Of a stretch of DNA of 64,000 bases, positions 9,598 to 19,281 are shown piece by piece. Made by a program: the position numbers and the translations under genes. A model generated the notes under the pieces. The model ran no database searches. It was given only the letters and a program-made list of their open reading frames with translations, and was not told the DNA's origin. The number at the start of each line of letters is the position of its first letter. The first letter of the stretch is position 1. Source of the stretch: an uncultured Rhizobiaceae group bacterium (GTDB lineage Bacteria; Pseudomonadota; Alphaproteobacteria; Rhizobiales; Rhizobiaceae); the NCBI GenBank assembly GCA_947501445.1, contig CANMVS010000002.1:372001-436000 (forward strand). The letters run 5' to 3'.

Positions 9598-10794
9598 TTA
9601 CCTCTCCACCAGCGCCACGCGGGCATTGTACCAATTCATGAAGGCCGATGTGAGAAGTGATATTCCCAGATAGGTCAACATGGTCATACCCAGAATTTCG
9701 ACAGCCTGACCCGTTTGATTAAGTGCGGTTCCGCCGAAAACAGAAACCAGATCGGGATAGGCAATGGCAACGGCCAAAGATGAGTTCTTTGTCAAATTGA
9801 GATATTGGCTTGTCAGCGGTGGAATGATAACGCGCATGGCCTGCGGAATTACAACCAGCCGAAGTGTCGGTCCGTTGCGCAAACCCAATGCATGTGACGC
9901 TTCCGTCTGGCCTTTATCCACAGCAAGAATACCGGCACGCACGATCTCGGCAATGAAGGCAGCCGTATAGGTCGATAGAGCCAGTAGTAACGCCATGAAT
10001 TCCGGAATGATCGTCATTCCGCCCTTGGGCCTGAAGCCACCGGCGACCGGATATTCAAATATCAGCGGCAGCCCTGTGAACACAAAGACCAGAAATGGCA
10101 GGCCAAATATCAATCCCATCCCCGTTAAAAACACGGGAAACTGCTGTCCGGTTTCCATCTGGCGCTTGCGTGACCAATTCGAAATACCGAGCATAACGAC
10201 AATGCCGATGACAAATGCCGCCCCGGTCAGAAAAAAGAGTTCCTGTGGTATTGGCTTTGGCGCAAACCAGCCGCGATTGTTCAACAGCCCCAGAAGACCC
10301 AGATCGGCACTGTCGCGCGGGTGCGGTAAAAGCCGCAGCACACCAAAATACCAGATGAAGATATGCAGAAGCAGTGGAATGTTGCGAAAAACCTCGACGT
10401 AAACAGTCGCTACGGAACGAACAACAAAATTGTTGGATAATCGCGCTATGCCGATGACAAACCCAAACACTGTCGCGAGAATTACACCTATGAATGCAAT
10501 TGAGACTGTGTTCAGCAAGCCAACCATATAGACCTTGCCGTAACTGGACGCCGCCTGATCATAAGGCAGCAGTGACTGACTTATCGCAAATCCCGCGTTG
10601 CGCCCCATAAACCCGAAACCGGAAGCGATATTTTGAGCAGCCAGATTGGCAAACATATTCTGGACGCCCACGACGACCAGATAAACAATGACCGCAAGCA
10701 GCAGAATCTGGTAAACCCAGCCGCGAATTTTCGGGTCGTTGAATATGGCAACCTTTGGCTGTCCGACGTCCTGTGAAACGTCCTGCAAAGCCAT
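9598..10794 (-). CDS. aapQ: General L-amino acid ABC transporter permease AapQ
   Basis: Partner permease of AapM, 398 residues, with several membrane segments and a HisQ/M-type EAA loop near the C-terminus (EASHALGLRNGPTLRLVVIPQ). Start ATG 10794 has AGGAGA upstream. It is separated from aapJ by 146 bp containing a GC-rich hairpin, a usual way to make more binding protein than permease in such operons. Confidence 0.95.
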   Translation of the reverse strand: MALQDVSQDVGQPKVAIFNDPKIRGWVYQILLLAVIVYLVVVGVQNMFANLAAQNIASGFGFMGRNAGFAISQSLLPYDQAASSYGKVYMVGLLNTVSIAFIGVILATVFGFVIGIARLSNNFVVRSVATVYVEVFRNIPLLLHIFIWYFGVLRLLPHPRDSADLGLLGLLNNRGWFAPKPIPQELFFLTGAAFVIGIVVMLGISNWSRKRQMETGQQFPVFLTGMGLIFGLPFLVFVFTGLPLIFEYPVAGGFRPKGGMTIIPEFMALLLALSTYTAAFIAEIVRAGILAVDKGQTEASHALGLRNGPTLRLVVIPQAMRVIIPPLTSQYLNLTKNSSLAVAIAYPDLVSVFGGTALNQTGQAVEILGMTMLTYLGISLLTSAFMNWYNARVALVER

Positions 10795-10894
10795 TTAAAT
10801 TCTCCTACCCATGCCGCAATCAAGACTTGTCGGCTGGGCCTGTATTTTCCCCACGTCCATCTTGTTGATGGATCCGTTCATTATTTCAATGCAG

Positions 10895-10925
10895 TCCACC
10901 CGGCGATGACGAAGTCGCCGGATGG
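10895..10925 (-). promoter_or_regulatory. Intercistronic hairpin between aapJ and aapQ
   Basis: Perfect 7-bp arms CCGGCGA (10900-10906) and TCGCCGG (10915-10921), with extra pairing at the base and an 8-base loop, 20 bp after the aapJ stop. No T-run follows, so it probably protects the aapJ message from 3' decay or lowers read-through rather than ending transcription outright. Confidence 0.6.
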
Positions 10926-10940
10926 AAATTTGCAACGGTC

Positions 10941-11960
10941 TTAACGTACGGGTGCGCCGTACTGCAGACCACCATTTGACCACAGTGCATTCACACCGCG
11001 TGAAATTGCCAATGGTGTGTCGGGACCAACGTTCCTGTTAAAAGTTTCGGCATAGTTGCCTACTTCTTTGATGACGTTGTAAGCCCATTCATTGCTGATA
11101 CCGATGGCACCACCAAATTCACCTTCTGTACCCAGAAGACGTTTTATGGATGGATTGTCGCCATTCTTCATCTCATCAACATTTGCTGACGTCACACCGA
11201 GTTCTTCGGCGTTCAGCATTGCAAAATGCGTCCATTTGATGATGTTAAGCCACTGATCGTCACCCTGACGGACAACAGGACCAAGTGGTTCTTTGGAGAT
11301 GATTTCCGGCAGAACAATATGTGCGCCAGGATCTGTCAGTTTAAGACGCTGAGCATACAGGCCAGACTGGTCCGTCGTGTAAACGTCACAACGACCGGCA
11401 TCATAAGCTGCAACAACTTCGTCAGCCTTTTCAAACGCAACCAGCTCATATTCCATCTTGTTGGCACGGAAATAGTCAGCAACGTTCAACTCTGTTGTTG
11501 TACCGGTGTTGGTGCAGATCGAAGCACCCGACAGGTTCAGTGCAGAGTTGATGTTCATGTCCTTGCGAACCATGAATCCCTGACCGTCGTAATAGTTGAC
11601 AACGGAGAAATTCAGACCGAGTGCCGTATCACGGCTCATGGTCCAGGTGGTGTTGCGGGACAGTACATCCACATCACCAGACTGAAGCGCCGTGAAACGC
11701 TCCTTGGCTGAAAGTGGTGTGTACTTGACTTTTGATGCATCGCCGAAAACTGCTGCAGCAACTGCGCGGCAGAAATCTACATCAAGACCAGTCCAATTGC
11801 CGTCCTGGTCTGCATTTGAGAAGCCGGGCAGCCCCTGGCTCACGCCGCACTGAACGGAGCCTTTCGCCTTTACGTCGTCAAGCGTAGCAGCTGATACAGT
11901 ACCCGCACTAAGTCCGAGAACTGCCGTGCCGACAATCGCCGACAGGATTTTTCTTGTCAT
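10941..11960 (-). CDS. aapJ: General L-amino acid-binding periplasmic protein
   Basis: Periplasmic receptor of the Aap system, 339 residues. A Sec signal peptide (TRKILSAIVGTAVLGLSAG, cleaved after about VSA) precedes a PBP type-2 (SBP_bac_3) domain. Two cysteines in the mature N-terminal half (QCGVSQG and DFCRAV) and a later pair (SICTNTG, GRCDVY) are typical of AapJ. Start ATG 11960 is favoured over a TTG three codons upstream because AAAAGG lies nine bases before it. First gene of the operon, divergent from metC. Confidence 0.95.
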   Translation of the reverse strand: MTRKILSAIVGTAVLGLSAGTVSAATLDDVKAKGSVQCGVSQGLPGFSNADQDGNWTGLDVDFCRAVAAAVFGDASKVKYTPLSAKERFTALQSGDVDVLSRNTTWTMSRDTALGLNFSVVNYYDGQGFMVRKDMNINSALNLSGASICTNTGTTTELNVADYFRANKMEYELVAFEKADEVVAAYDAGRCDVYTTDQSGLYAQRLKLTDPGAHIVLPEIISKEPLGPVVRQGDDQWLNIIKWTHFAMLNAEELGVTSANVDEMKNGDNPSIKRLLGTEGEFGGAIGISNEWAYNVIKEVGNYAETFNRNVGPDTPLAISRGVNALWSNGGLQYGAPVR

Positions 11961-12272
11961 TTTATACAACCTTTTCTGTTGCCCTGTGTGTCACTCCCAA
12001 AAAGCACCGACGCAGTATCTTGAAAACGAAATGTCTTCATCGTCCATGTCTTGTGCTTTTGACGTGGCTATCACAATTTCAATTCGTCGCCCGGGTCAAG
12101 TGCTTATGTCCAATTTCCGACATTTCCTGCCCAATTTGGTTAAACGGGCCGCGAGAAATGGAATTTTTGGGAGGATTATCCAAAAAAATTGATCAGGATG
12201 CCATGTTGGCCTTTGAACCTGTGCCACCGAAACTGTAAACCGCAACTACAAGATGCTAACCAGGATTCGCAA
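11961..12272. other. Divergent control region aapJ / metC
   Basis: About 310 bp that must hold promoters for aapJQMP (minus) and metC (plus). I could not recognise a SAM riboswitch, a MetR-type box or a clean sigma-70 or sigma-54 promoter. Confidence 0.4.
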
Positions 12273-13466
12273 ATGACCGACAAATCGCACACAGCCAAAC
12301 GGGGTCTGAATACAACTCTGGCTCATTCCGGCAATAATCCGCACGACTATTTTGGGTTTGTGAATCCACCCATTGTACATGCATCCACGGTTTTGTTCCC
12401 CGATGCCGCTACACTGGAAAGTGGCAAACAACGCTACACCTATGGCACCCATGGTACTCCCACTACCGATGCGCTTGCGGAGGCGGTGAATGTTCTGGAT
12501 GGTGCTGCCGGAACCATTATCGTGCCCTCAGGCCTTGCCGCCGTGACGATGCCTTTGCTGGCATTTCTGAAGTCTGGCGATCATCTATTGATGGTCGATT
12601 CAGTTTATTATCCAACCCGTCGTTTTTGCGACACGATGCTGCGTGATCTTGGCGTGGAAACCACCTATTATGACCCACATGTCGGCGCAGGCATTGCCGC
12701 CCTTATACGTGCGAACACAAAGGTGGTCTTTACCGAGTCTCCCGGTTCCAACACATTTGAGATTCAGGACATCCCCGCAATTTCGAAAGCGGCGCACACA
12801 AAAGATGCTGTGGTGATGATGGACAACACCTGGGCAACGCCCGTGTATTTCAAACCCCTTGATTTTGGTGTCGACATTACCATCCAGGCCGGTACAAAAT
12901 ACCCGGGCGGGCATTCTGATGTCCTGCTTGGCCTCGTATCTGCCAATGCCAAACATTGGCGAAAGTTGCTTGATGTGCAGACCGTTACCGGCGTCTGTGC
13001 CAACTCGGATGACAGCTACCAGGTTCTCAAGAGCATGAGAACCATGGGCATTCGGCTGGAACGCCACCAAAAATCCGCGCTGGATCTTGCCACAGCGCTG
13101 CAGGACAGGCCTGGCGTTGCCCGCGTTCTGCACCCGGCCCTGCCGGATTTTCCCGATCATGCCATGTGGAAACGGGATTTCAACGGCTCAAGCGGCCTGT
13201 TTTCCATTGTGCTGGATGCCAAGGGCAATCCGGACCATTGGCGCGAAAAGGCCCATGCTTTTTTGGATGCCTTGCAGATTTTTGGGCTGGGCTATTCCTG
13301 GGGCGGCTACGAAAGCCTCGCCGTGCTGGTTCACCTGGAAGACCGGACAATAGCGAAATGTCCTGTTGAGGGGTCCGTCATCCGCCTGCAAATAGGCCTT
13401 GAGGATGCACAAGATCTCATGATCGATATTGAACGGGGACTTGAAGCGGCAAACAACATTATCTGA
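12273..13466 (+). CDS. metC: Cystathionine beta-lyase (Cys/Met metabolism PLP enzyme)
   Basis: PLP enzyme of 397 residues, gamma-family of Cys/Met metabolism. MetC cleaves cystathionine to homocysteine, pyruvate and ammonia. Visible features are the RYTYGTHGTPT substrate motif, the PSGLAAV cofactor-binding loop, MMDNTWATP, and the PLP lysine in QAGTKYPGGHSD (about residue 210). The frame is open 28 codons upstream, but ATG 12273 starts the family's conserved region. Pairing with the aap operon is common in rhizobia. The exact reaction (beta- or gamma-lyase) is inferred from the family. Confidence 0.88.
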   Translation: MTDKSHTAKRGLNTTLAHSGNNPHDYFGFVNPPIVHASTVLFPDAATLESGKQRYTYGTHGTPTTDALAEAVNVLDGAAGTIIVPSGLAAVTMPLLAFLKSGDHLLMVDSVYYPTRRFCDTMLRDLGVETTYYDPHVGAGIAALIRANTKVVFTESPGSNTFEIQDIPAISKAAHTKDAVVMMDNTWATPVYFKPLDFGVDITIQAGTKYPGGHSDVLLGLVSANAKHWRKLLDVQTVTGVCANSDDSYQVLKSMRTMGIRLERHQKSALDLATALQDRPGVARVLHPALPDFPDHAMWKRDFNGSSGLFSIVLDAKGNPDHWREKAHAFLDALQIFGLGYSWGGYESLAVLVHLEDRTIAKCPVEGSVIRLQIGLEDAQDLMIDIERGLEAANNII

Positions 13467-13555
13467 CAGCATGCTGAATCGCTTCATCAGAAACACAGCA
13501 CAATTGTCTGTTATATATACGATTTATTGCGCTGGCTTCACATGAAGATACATCC

Positions 13556-13624
13556 AGAGCAATTCAGGTTTTGGCGGAATCGGCAAAACCTGAATGCATC
13601 AACCATATCAAAGGTCAACACCGT
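13556..13624. repeat. RIME-like dispersed repeat, copy A (left half)
   Basis: Left part of a dispersed repeat shared with copies at 22155 and 44994. Twelve-base perfect arms ATTCAGGTTTTG/CAAAACCTGAAT enclose a 10-base loop. The right-hand hairpin of the other copies is missing apart from ACACCGT. It lies between the convergent metC and gadB genes. Confidence 0.8.
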
Positions 13625-13678
13625 AATCATGCCGACCAACGATCGGCAAAGTACCATTCGGTTGACGGCAATGGATGC

Positions 13679-15067
13679 TCATGTGTGTGCAAAGTGCCTG
13701 GCGGGCTGTTCACCGCCCGCGCCTGACTGATTTTCCAGGTTATCGATGGTTTTTGTAAGGTCTTTGACGAGCAGTTCGGCCATGTCGCGGCTAAAGCCTT
13801 CCCGAAGAACAATTCGCAGAACGTGGATATCTTCAGCACCCTCGGGCATCGTATAGGCTGGCACCTGCCATCCGTGCATGCGCAGATGGCTGGACAGCGT
13901 ATAGACGGAGTATTTGTCCGGATTTTTCAGCTTGAATGCGAAGACAGGGATTGTGCTGCCGTCACTCAATAGTTCGAATGGGCCCATTTGGGCGATCGTT
14001 TGCGACAGATACAGCGCAACGGAGCGCAGGTTGTCCATTATTCGGGTATATCCATCCCGTCCCAGACGCAGAAAATTGTAGTATTGGCCAACAATCTGAT
14101 TACCTGGGCGTGAAAAATTCAGCGTAAAGGTAGGCATGTCGCCGCCCAGATAATCGACGTGGAAGATCAGGTCTTCCGGCAAATCGCTTTTGTCACGCCA
14201 CACAATCCAGCCTACACCTGGATACACCAATCCATATTTATGCCCCGAAACATTAATGGATTTGATCAGTGGTAGGCGAAAATCCCATTCCAGTTCAGGC
14301 TCCAGAAATGGTGCCACAAATCCTCCACTTGCTGCATCGACATGCAATGGAACCTCAAAGCCGGTCTCTTCGTTGGATGCGACGAGCAGGTCGTGCACAG
14401 CTTTTATCGGTTCATATTCGCCGGTATAGGTGGTTCCCAAAATGGCCACGATCCCAATGGTGTTTTCATCAATCTTCGAAATTGTTTCCTGCGGATCGAT
14501 CACATAACGGTCTGGAGCCATCGGGACATATCTGGCTTCGACATCCCAATAGCGGCAGAATTTCTCCCAGACGACCTGAACATTTGTCCCGAGAATCAGA
14601 TTGGGCCTGTCTGTCGGTTTGCCTTTGGCCTTTTGACGGTCCCGCCATTTCCATTTGAACGCCATTCCGGCAAGCATCACAGCTTCGCTCGAACCAATGG
14701 CGGAGGAGCCTGTCGAATTTTCCGGCGCATTAAACAGGTTAGCAATGATTTTGATGCAACGCTCCTCGATCATCGCAGTGTTCGGGTATTCATCCTTATC
14801 AATCAGATTCTTGTCGAACGTCTGGGCCATAAGCCGTTCAGCCTGCGGTTCCATCCAGGTCGTGACAAATGTTGCAAGGTTGAGCCGTGCATTTCCATCA
14901 AGCATCAGTTCATCATTGATAACGCGATAGGCGGTATCGGCTTCCATTTCACCATCCGGAAGCCTGAATTTTGGAACAGACTCGCGCATCATCCGCCCAC
15001 CGTAAGACGGTGTCAGAACAGATGAGATCGGTTCTGCGATTTTATTCGTTTTTTCAAAATCGGTCAT
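13679..15067 (-). CDS. gadB: Glutamate decarboxylase
   Basis: Converts glutamate to GABA and CO2, consuming a proton: the enzyme of the Gad acid-resistance system. 462 residues against 466 for E. coli GadB, and collinear with it. PLP-binding His276-Lys277 (VSGHKYG), DAASGGF (about 244-250), and GNARLNLATF near the N-terminus are visible. The protein ends in His-Thr as the E. coli enzymes do, and that His closes the active site at neutral pH there. Start ATG 15067. The upstream antiporter gene is 16 bp away, so the two form an operon. Confidence 0.93.
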   Translation of the reverse strand: MTDFEKTNKIAEPISSVLTPSYGGRMMRESVPKFRLPDGEMEADTAYRVINDELMLDGNARLNLATFVTTWMEPQAERLMAQTFDKNLIDKDEYPNTAMIEERCIKIIANLFNAPENSTGSSAIGSSEAVMLAGMAFKWKWRDRQKAKGKPTDRPNLILGTNVQVVWEKFCRYWDVEARYVPMAPDRYVIDPQETISKIDENTIGIVAILGTTYTGEYEPIKAVHDLLVASNEETGFEVPLHVDAASGGFVAPFLEPELEWDFRLPLIKSINVSGHKYGLVYPGVGWIVWRDKSDLPEDLIFHVDYLGGDMPTFTLNFSRPGNQIVGQYYNFLRLGRDGYTRIMDNLRSVALYLSQTIAQMGPFELLSDGSTIPVFAFKLKNPDKYSVYTLSSHLRMHGWQVPAYTMPEGAEDIHVLRIVLREGFSRDMAELLVKDLTKTIDNLENQSGAGGEQPARHFAHT

Positions 15068-15083
15068 TTCAGGTATCCCGTTT

Positions 15084-16499
15084 TTACTGCGCAGGTCTGG
15101 CTGACCAGCCTGATCTGCGGAGTGCAAAAATTAGAAAAGGCAGGATTGTCACCGTCAAAACGCCAACAATCATCATAATCTCAAATGTCTCGACAGAAAG
15201 TTCACCGCTTGATGCCGGCAGAAAACCAATTGCAAAACATGCGGCCGATGCCAGCAGACCGACGCCGCCAACAATCCATATGCCAATTTTGCCGCCCGGT
15301 ACCCGGTACGGTCTTTCAACTTCCGGATGGCTATAGCGCAAGCGAATGGCTGCCGCATACATCAAGGCATACATCAGGGAGTAAACAAGAACCGCGATAG
15401 AAGTCAAAATAAGGAAGGCTGTATTGACGTTATCGACAATCAGAAAAGACAACGCAATGAACGAGATAAGTGTCGCCTGAACGATGAGAAGATTGGTTGG
15501 TACACCCTTTGCATTCACTTTCTGTGCCCAATGGGGAAGATTACCCGCCTGCCCTGCAGCGAGCAGACCCTTGACCGGTCCCACGATCCAGGTGCTCACC
15601 TGACCAGTCGCGCCAAAAGCAATCAGAACCGCCGCGACCGGCGTGAGCCACAGGAGGCCAAAATGTTCAAAAAGTGCAGAGAAAGCCTGCATGGCACCAT
15701 TGATCTGGTCAATGGAGTTGACTGGTAGTATGGCAGCAACTGCCAGTCCGCCAAACAGGGTCAGGACAAAACCGATTGCGGCGGCCGAGAAGATCGCTGT
15801 CGGATAGACGCGCCGAACGTTTTTCACCTCTCTTGCATGGCTTGCCGAGACCTCCACACCGACAAAGCCGAAGACGAAACTCAAAAACAGAACCAGGTTA
15901 CCGGTCTGGCTTATTGAGGGAACCAGATTGTCGGTCGTCAGCTGCGTGTCGAAATGTATGGTATTGCCAGCGCCAACGTAAATGGCACCCAGTGCAATCA
16001 GGGCAACGGTCGGGAGCAATACTCCTGTCGTGACCGCAATCGTGCTGATGAGGCCTGAGCCCTTTGATCCGTAGAAATTGGCAAGGGTAGCCGCCCAATA
16101 TACCGACAGAATTACAGCGACAATGAAGAACTTGTTGCTCCCCAGATCAGGATCGAAAGCATAGGCCAGCGATGCTGCAACATAGGCAACGATGGATGTA
16201 ATTCCGAAGATACTTTGTGACCATTGCAGCCATACGGCAACAAAACCCAGACGCGCACCGAAGGCCGCAGCCACCCAGTGGAAGACACCATTTTTTGGCC
16301 AGCCGGTTGCCAGTTCAGCCGAGATCAGGGCAACGGGAAGAAGATAGGCAATGATCGTTATGACATTGAAGAATATCATGCTCATACCCGCCTGAGCCAT
16401 CATCGGCATATTGCGCAATGTCATGAATAGCGCCGCGGTGATGAGGGTGAGCGTGAGCACCCCGATTTGATGTTTCTTTTCTTCTGGTTGCAATTTCAT
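15084..16499 (-). CDS. gadC: Glutamate:GABA antiporter (GadC-like APC permease)
   Basis: Inner-membrane amino-acid antiporter of the APC family, about 12 hydrophobic segments in 471 residues. Directly upstream of gadB, so it most likely swaps external glutamate for internal GABA. Shared landmarks include a GVEVSASHAREV motif, ASWIVGP-like STWIVGPVKG, and PYRVPGGK. It stops soon after the last membrane segment (ILPFLIFALRR) and so lacks the roughly 40-residue C-terminal plug that shuts E. coli GadC at neutral pH. First gene of the pair. Confidence 0.85.
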   Translation of the reverse strand: MKLQPEEKKHQIGVLTLTLITAALFMTLRNMPMMAQAGMSMIFFNVITIIAYLLPVALISAELATGWPKNGVFHWVAAAFGARLGFVAVWLQWSQSIFGITSIVAYVAASLAYAFDPDLGSNKFFIVAVILSVYWAATLANFYGSKGSGLISTIAVTTGVLLPTVALIALGAIYVGAGNTIHFDTQLTTDNLVPSISQTGNLVLFLSFVFGFVGVEVSASHAREVKNVRRVYPTAIFSAAAIGFVLTLFGGLAVAAILPVNSIDQINGAMQAFSALFEHFGLLWLTPVAAVLIAFGATGQVSTWIVGPVKGLLAAGQAGNLPHWAQKVNAKGVPTNLLIVQATLISFIALSFLIVDNVNTAFLILTSIAVLVYSLMYALMYAAAIRLRYSHPEVERPYRVPGGKIGIWIVGGVGLLASAACFAIGFLPASSGELSVETFEIMMIVGVLTVTILPFLIFALRRSGWSARPAQ

Positions 16500-16594
16500 A
16501 AGGTGTCGTGAGGCTCATCTAATATGCGTTGCAGCGATCGATGCGATAAGACTGTCAATTCAATGCCGATTGAATTCAACCGACTTTAGGCGTG

Positions 16595-18238
16595 TTAGAG
16601 TTTCAAAATACCACCGGCGTCAATGACGGCCTGTTGCGTATCAACATCCAGCAGGGCCGCATCGCCAATGTCAACGTCAATGATGGGCAGGCCTGCCGAA
16701 GCGATGACCTGACGGGCACCAACATCCCCCTCCAATCGTGAAAGGGCATCAAATGTCTCTCTTGGCAGCAAGACCGGATTGCCGCGAACACCGCCGCTGG
16801 CTGCCCGTACAATGGCTTTACCACCCGCATGTCGAAAAGCCTTCACCAGCCGCATCAGGTGATTTTGGCCTATGCCAGGCATATCAGCCAGCATGACCAT
16901 GACGCCTGCCGCCTGAGTACCGACAGCAGCAACACCGCAACGCAGCGAAGAAGCCATACCTTCCTCAAAGTCCGGATTGTGCACGAAATTGAGATCAAGC
17001 CCGATCAGCGCATGCTCCATTTCATCCTTGCGGTAGCCCGTGATGACATGCACCTGGCCAAGGCCGCTTTGCAGCGCCGTTTGCGCAGATTTACGAATGA
17101 GCGGAATACCGTCAAATTCGGCAAGAAGCTTATGAGGAGCCGTGCCACTGCGTTCAGTTTTGGGACCGCCCATGCGGCTGGCTCTCCCAGCCGCCAGAAC
17201 CACAATCTCTATCGGTGCGTCGCTCACGACAACTTTCTCACTTGCCAGTCTTGGTTGGGGTCGCCCGGGAATTTCCTTCAATAGGCCGCCTACCCCCATA
17301 TGCATGATATCTTCGGCCTTTGGCACCTCTCCGGCAAGAAGGCGTGCCAATATCCAGTCGAAACCATTTTCCTTGGGGCTGCGCGCGCACCCGGGCGCTC
17401 CGATCACGGGCACATCATCAATATGCCCAAGAACCAGAAGATTTCCCGGATCCACAGGCATTCCCACCTGATCAACGGTGCCACCGGCGGCTAGAATTCC
17501 TGCAGGCAGAACATCGGCAGGGTCAACGATTGCCGAGGCTCCGAAAGCAATAATGAGGTCGCATTGTGCCAAAAGATCAACAATCGCCTTGCCTACAGCC
17601 ATCTCATCGTGGTCCACACGACGTTCTGCAACAATCTGACTGTCTGACGCATTGAGCCGCTCCTGAAGCAGCCGTGCCGTTTTATCCATGACTGACGTTT
17701 TTAGCGACGGAAGCCGGGTTGCCACCAACCCGACCCGGGACTGTCTGAAGCCCTTGACCATCATCAATTGCGGAATGGCGATCGCTGCAACTGCCCGTTC
17801 CAGTTGCCGGGCCTGCACTGCAAGCGGAATGATCTTGATTGTGGCAACCATGTCCCCGGCGTTCACCTGTGTATAATCAGCCAAAGTGGCCAGCGTAATA
17901 GACGGGTCTATCCGATTGAACGCGTCTATGTGCTCTTTGCTGACGCGAAAAAGGCCGCTGCAGTCCGCATATAGATTGACCCGTCCGGTTGAAGCGGTAC
18001 CAGCCACTATATTTGCCGCCTGCAATTTGTCTGCAATGCGCCGCGCGGCGGCATCTTCACCAATATCCGATGCCTCAAGGCGCGCCGCAATGACCTGACT
18101 GATGCCAGCTTCCTGCAGCCGTTGCAGATCGTCTGCATCAAGGATACGGCCTTTTTTCAGGCGGGATTTTCCAATGGCAACGGAGTGCGCCAAAACCACG
18201 CCCAAAGCCTCGTCCAATGGTACCGGACCAAATTTCAC
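16595..18238 (-). CDS. Molybdopterin-binding / MobA-like nucleotidyltransferase fusion
   Basis: A 547-residue two-domain protein. The N-terminal half (about 1-340) resembles the MoeA/CinA molybdopterin-binding fold (for example FGASAIVDPADVLPAG and GAPGCARSPKENGFD). The C-terminal half (about 350-547) is a MobA/MocA-type NTP transferase with LAAGRASRMGGPK and MVMLADMPG. It probably inserts metal and attaches CMP to the cofactor for a xanthine-dehydrogenase-family enzyme. Last gene of the maturation operon; its ATG overlaps the upstream xdhC stop by four bases. Confidence 0.82.
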   Translation of the reverse strand: MKFGPVPLDEALGVVLAHSVAIGKSRLKKGRILDADDLQRLQEAGISQVIAARLEASDIGEDAAARRIADKLQAANIVAGTASTGRVNLYADCSGLFRVSKEHIDAFNRIDPSITLATLADYTQVNAGDMVATIKIIPLAVQARQLERAVAAIAIPQLMMVKGFRQSRVGLVATRLPSLKTSVMDKTARLLQERLNASDSQIVAERRVDHDEMAVGKAIVDLLAQCDLIIAFGASAIVDPADVLPAGILAAGGTVDQVGMPVDPGNLLVLGHIDDVPVIGAPGCARSPKENGFDWILARLLAGEVPKAEDIMHMGVGGLLKEIPGRPQPRLASEKVVVSDAPIEIVVLAAGRASRMGGPKTERSGTAPHKLLAEFDGIPLIRKSAQTALQSGLGQVHVITGYRKDEMEHALIGLDLNFVHNPDFEEGMASSLRCGVAAVGTQAAGVMVMLADMPGIGQNHLMRLVKAFRHAGGKAIVRAASGGVRGNPVLLPRETFDALSRLEGDVGARQVIASAGLPIIDVDIGDAALLDVDTQQAVIDAGGILKL

Positions 18239-18927
18239 GATGAAGTCACCGATCGGTTTCTCAAAGACGTGATGATCTCGGCCATTATGGCAACAGCAAT
18301 TTCGGCAGGGCTGGCGGCGCCAATATCAAGGCCAATAGGCGCAGATATGCGATTGATCTCCTCAAGGGTCAGTCCGCGCGCCAGCAATCGGTCAACACGC
18401 TTCGCATGGGTTTTGCGGCTGCCCAGTGCACCAACGTAAAAACAATTTGCTTTGAGGGCCGCGTGCAATGGATCGTCATCAATTTTCGGATCATGGGTAA
18501 GCGCAGCAACAGCGGTATAGGCGTCCAGTGGAACCTGTTTGAGGGCATCATCCGGCCACTGCGCAATCAATGCAACGCTGTCGAAGCGTTCCGGTGTGGC
18601 AAAGGCCGTGCGCGGATCAATCACGGTCATATCAAAGCCGGACAGGGCAGCCATGGGTGCCAGAGCCTGCGAAATATGCACAGCGCCAATGACAACCAAA
18701 CGCGCTGGTGGCAAATGCACATTGAGAAAACAGGAACGACCGTCAGCCTCAATTGTTGCAGATTTACCGGATTGAAAGGCCCGTTCCAATGCCGAACCCA
18801 ATGCGCCGTCGACGACATCACGTTCCCTGACCAGCCGGTCGCACCCATCCTCCAGATCCGTAACCAGTATGGCCGCGCGACGCGCACGCCGCTCCACATT
18901 CAGTTCCTTGAGAAGATGAGGGTCCAT
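18235..18927 (-). CDS. XdhC-type maturation factor, Rossmann (C-terminal) half
   Basis: 230 residues matching the C-terminal, NAD-binding-like domain of XdhC/CoxI chaperones. The LVVIGAVHISQALAPMAAL turn lies near residue 77, and the family-specific VGALGSRKTHAKR and IGLDIGAASPAEIA motifs follow. XdhC proteins bind molybdenum cofactor and help its sulfuration and insertion. The matching N-terminal domain is encoded separately just upstream, three bases away, so the factor is split into two chains as in some cox clusters. Confidence 0.85.
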   Translation of the reverse strand: MDPHLLKELNVERRARRAAILVTDLEDGCDRLVRERDVVDGALGSALERAFQSGKSATIEADGRSCFLNVHLPPARLVVIGAVHISQALAPMAALSGFDMTVIDPRTAFATPERFDSVALIAQWPDDALKQVPLDAYTAVAALTHDPKIDDDPLHAALKANCFYVGALGSRKTHAKRVDRLLARGLTLEEINRISAPIGLDIGAASPAEIAVAIMAEIITSLRNRSVTSS

Positions 18928-18930
18928 TGT

Positions 18931-19260
18931 CTAGCCCAGCCTTTCGACAAAAACACGAATCTTGCCTCCACATGAAAGCCCGACCTGCCAGGCGGTCTCG
19001 TCTGCAACACCAAACTCCAGCATCCGCGGCTTGCCATCACTGAGTATATCAACAGCCTCGCTGACGACAGCGCCTTCGACGCAACCACCGGATACGGATC
19101 CGTGAAAATTGCCATCGCGATCGATGACCAATTGGCTGCCGGTAGGCCGAGGTGCGGAGCCCCATGTATCGACCACCGTTGCAATGGCAACATCGCGACC
19201 TTCGTCAATCCAGCGCTCTGCGACCATCAGTGGATCAAGCGTCTCAATGTCATTTTCCAT
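18931..19260 (-). CDS. XdhC/CoxI-type maturation factor, N-terminal half
   Basis: 109 residues forming the XdhC_CoxI domain: ATVVDTWGSAPRPTGSQLVI, then GSVSGGCVEGAVV, and LSCGGKIRVFVERLG at the end. The Cys residues in GGCVEG and LSCGG are conserved in the family and thought to act on the molybdenum cofactor. Works with the downstream Rossmann half. Starts at ATG 19260, 21 bp after the VWA gene. Confidence 0.88.
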   Translation of the reverse strand: MENDIETLDPLMVAERWIDEGRDVAIATVVDTWGSAPRPTGSQLVIDRDGNFHGSVSGGCVEGAVVSEAVDILSDGKPRMLEFGVADETAWQVGLSCGGKIRVFVERLG

Positions 19261-19281
19261 TGCACCAACTCCTCAATTCCA

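Noticed and set aside
12000-12272. SAM-type riboswitch before metC
   Set aside because: I could not find the conserved SAM-II core or a terminator-like switch hairpin.
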